Positions 5,727-5,800 of a stretch of 5,800 nt of DNA are shown here, one piece after another. Location of the stretch: the NCBI GenBank assembly GCA_903898215.1, contig CAIUEQ010000231.1, forward strand, positions 1 through 5,800, written 5' to 3'. The notes beneath the pieces were generated by a model. The model was not told where the DNA came from, made no database searches, and worked only from the letters and a program-made list of their open reading frames with translations. How positions within the stretch are numbered: position 1 is the stretch's first letter; each line of letters starts with the position of its first letter. The position numbers and the translations under genes were made by a program. The DNA comes from an uncultured Bacteroidota bacterium (lineage in GTDB: Bacteria > Bacteroidota > Bacteroidia > UKL13-3).

Positions 5727-5800
5727 TTCATTGCGACCATTGCGTTAACCTTCTCGCTCTTTTCGGTTAAAAATTAAACGCTAAGCAAGCAAAGAAATAA
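5727..5800. repeat. 74-bp intergenic direct repeat, copy 2, reaching the window edge
   Basis: This is the second copy of the element at 5595-5668, offset by 132 bp, with four substitutions: 5754 G to T, 5763 G to T, 5788 C to A and 5791 T to A relative to copy 1. Two of them (5763 and 5788) fall at paired positions of the core hairpin and both break a pair, with no compensating change, so this copy's fold is weaker. The repeat may continue past the window. Confidence 0.85.

Noticed and set aside
5513..5800. CRISPR array
   Set aside because: The heptamer units are contiguous without spacers, and the 74-bp repeats occur only twice with an intervening segment unlike a spacer; no cas gene is present.
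5595..5800. Insertion-sequence ends or integration att sites formed by the direct repeats
   Set aside because: Only 58 bp separates the copies, with no transposase or integrase and no tRNA nearby.

Overview
The window looks like chromosomal DNA of a Bacteroidota-type bacterium. The base composition is AT-rich (roughly one third G+C by eye) and no start codon has a convincing Shine-Dalgarno sequence. The permease closely resembles MacB-type permeases I associate with this phylum, and the tail carries short GCG/CTTTGCG intergenic repeats of a kind I also recall there. This assignment is an inference from style, not from a search.

Layout. Positions 1-833 (+) hold the C-terminal half of a YtcJ-type metal-dependent amidohydrolase whose start lies outside the window. 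It meets head-on a 112-codon gene of unknown function (830-1168, -), and the two stop codons share the palindrome TTAA. A 240-base AT-rich gap (1169-1408) follows. It contains possible divergent promoters and, just before the next gene, an 8-bp direct repeat with an 11-bp period fused to a 14-bp dyad, which looks like an operator. From 1409 to 5509 three genes run in the same direction and probably form an operon: a HlyD/MacA-like periplasmic adaptor, a MacB-like ABC permease without an ATPase domain (2 bases after the adaptor), and a TolC-family outer-membrane channel (46 bases after the permease). The last 291 bases carry no convincing gene. They hold a nine-unit 7-bp tandem array, two 74-bp direct repeat copies 132 bp apart, and weak terminator-like hairpins.

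How the genes work together. Adaptor, permease and outer-membrane channel are three of the four parts of a tripartite ABC efflux or export machine that spans both membranes. The nucleotide-binding subunit is not in the window, so it must be encoded elsewhere, beyond the edge or shared with another system. The substrate cannot be read from the sequence. The amidohydrolase and the small minus-strand gene have no evident connection to the pump.

The coding content is ordinary for this kind of genome and I see no new defence or mobile system. The points most worth a second look are the repeat cluster after tolC, the putative operator before the pump operon, the missing ATPase, and the unrecognised 112-residue protein.
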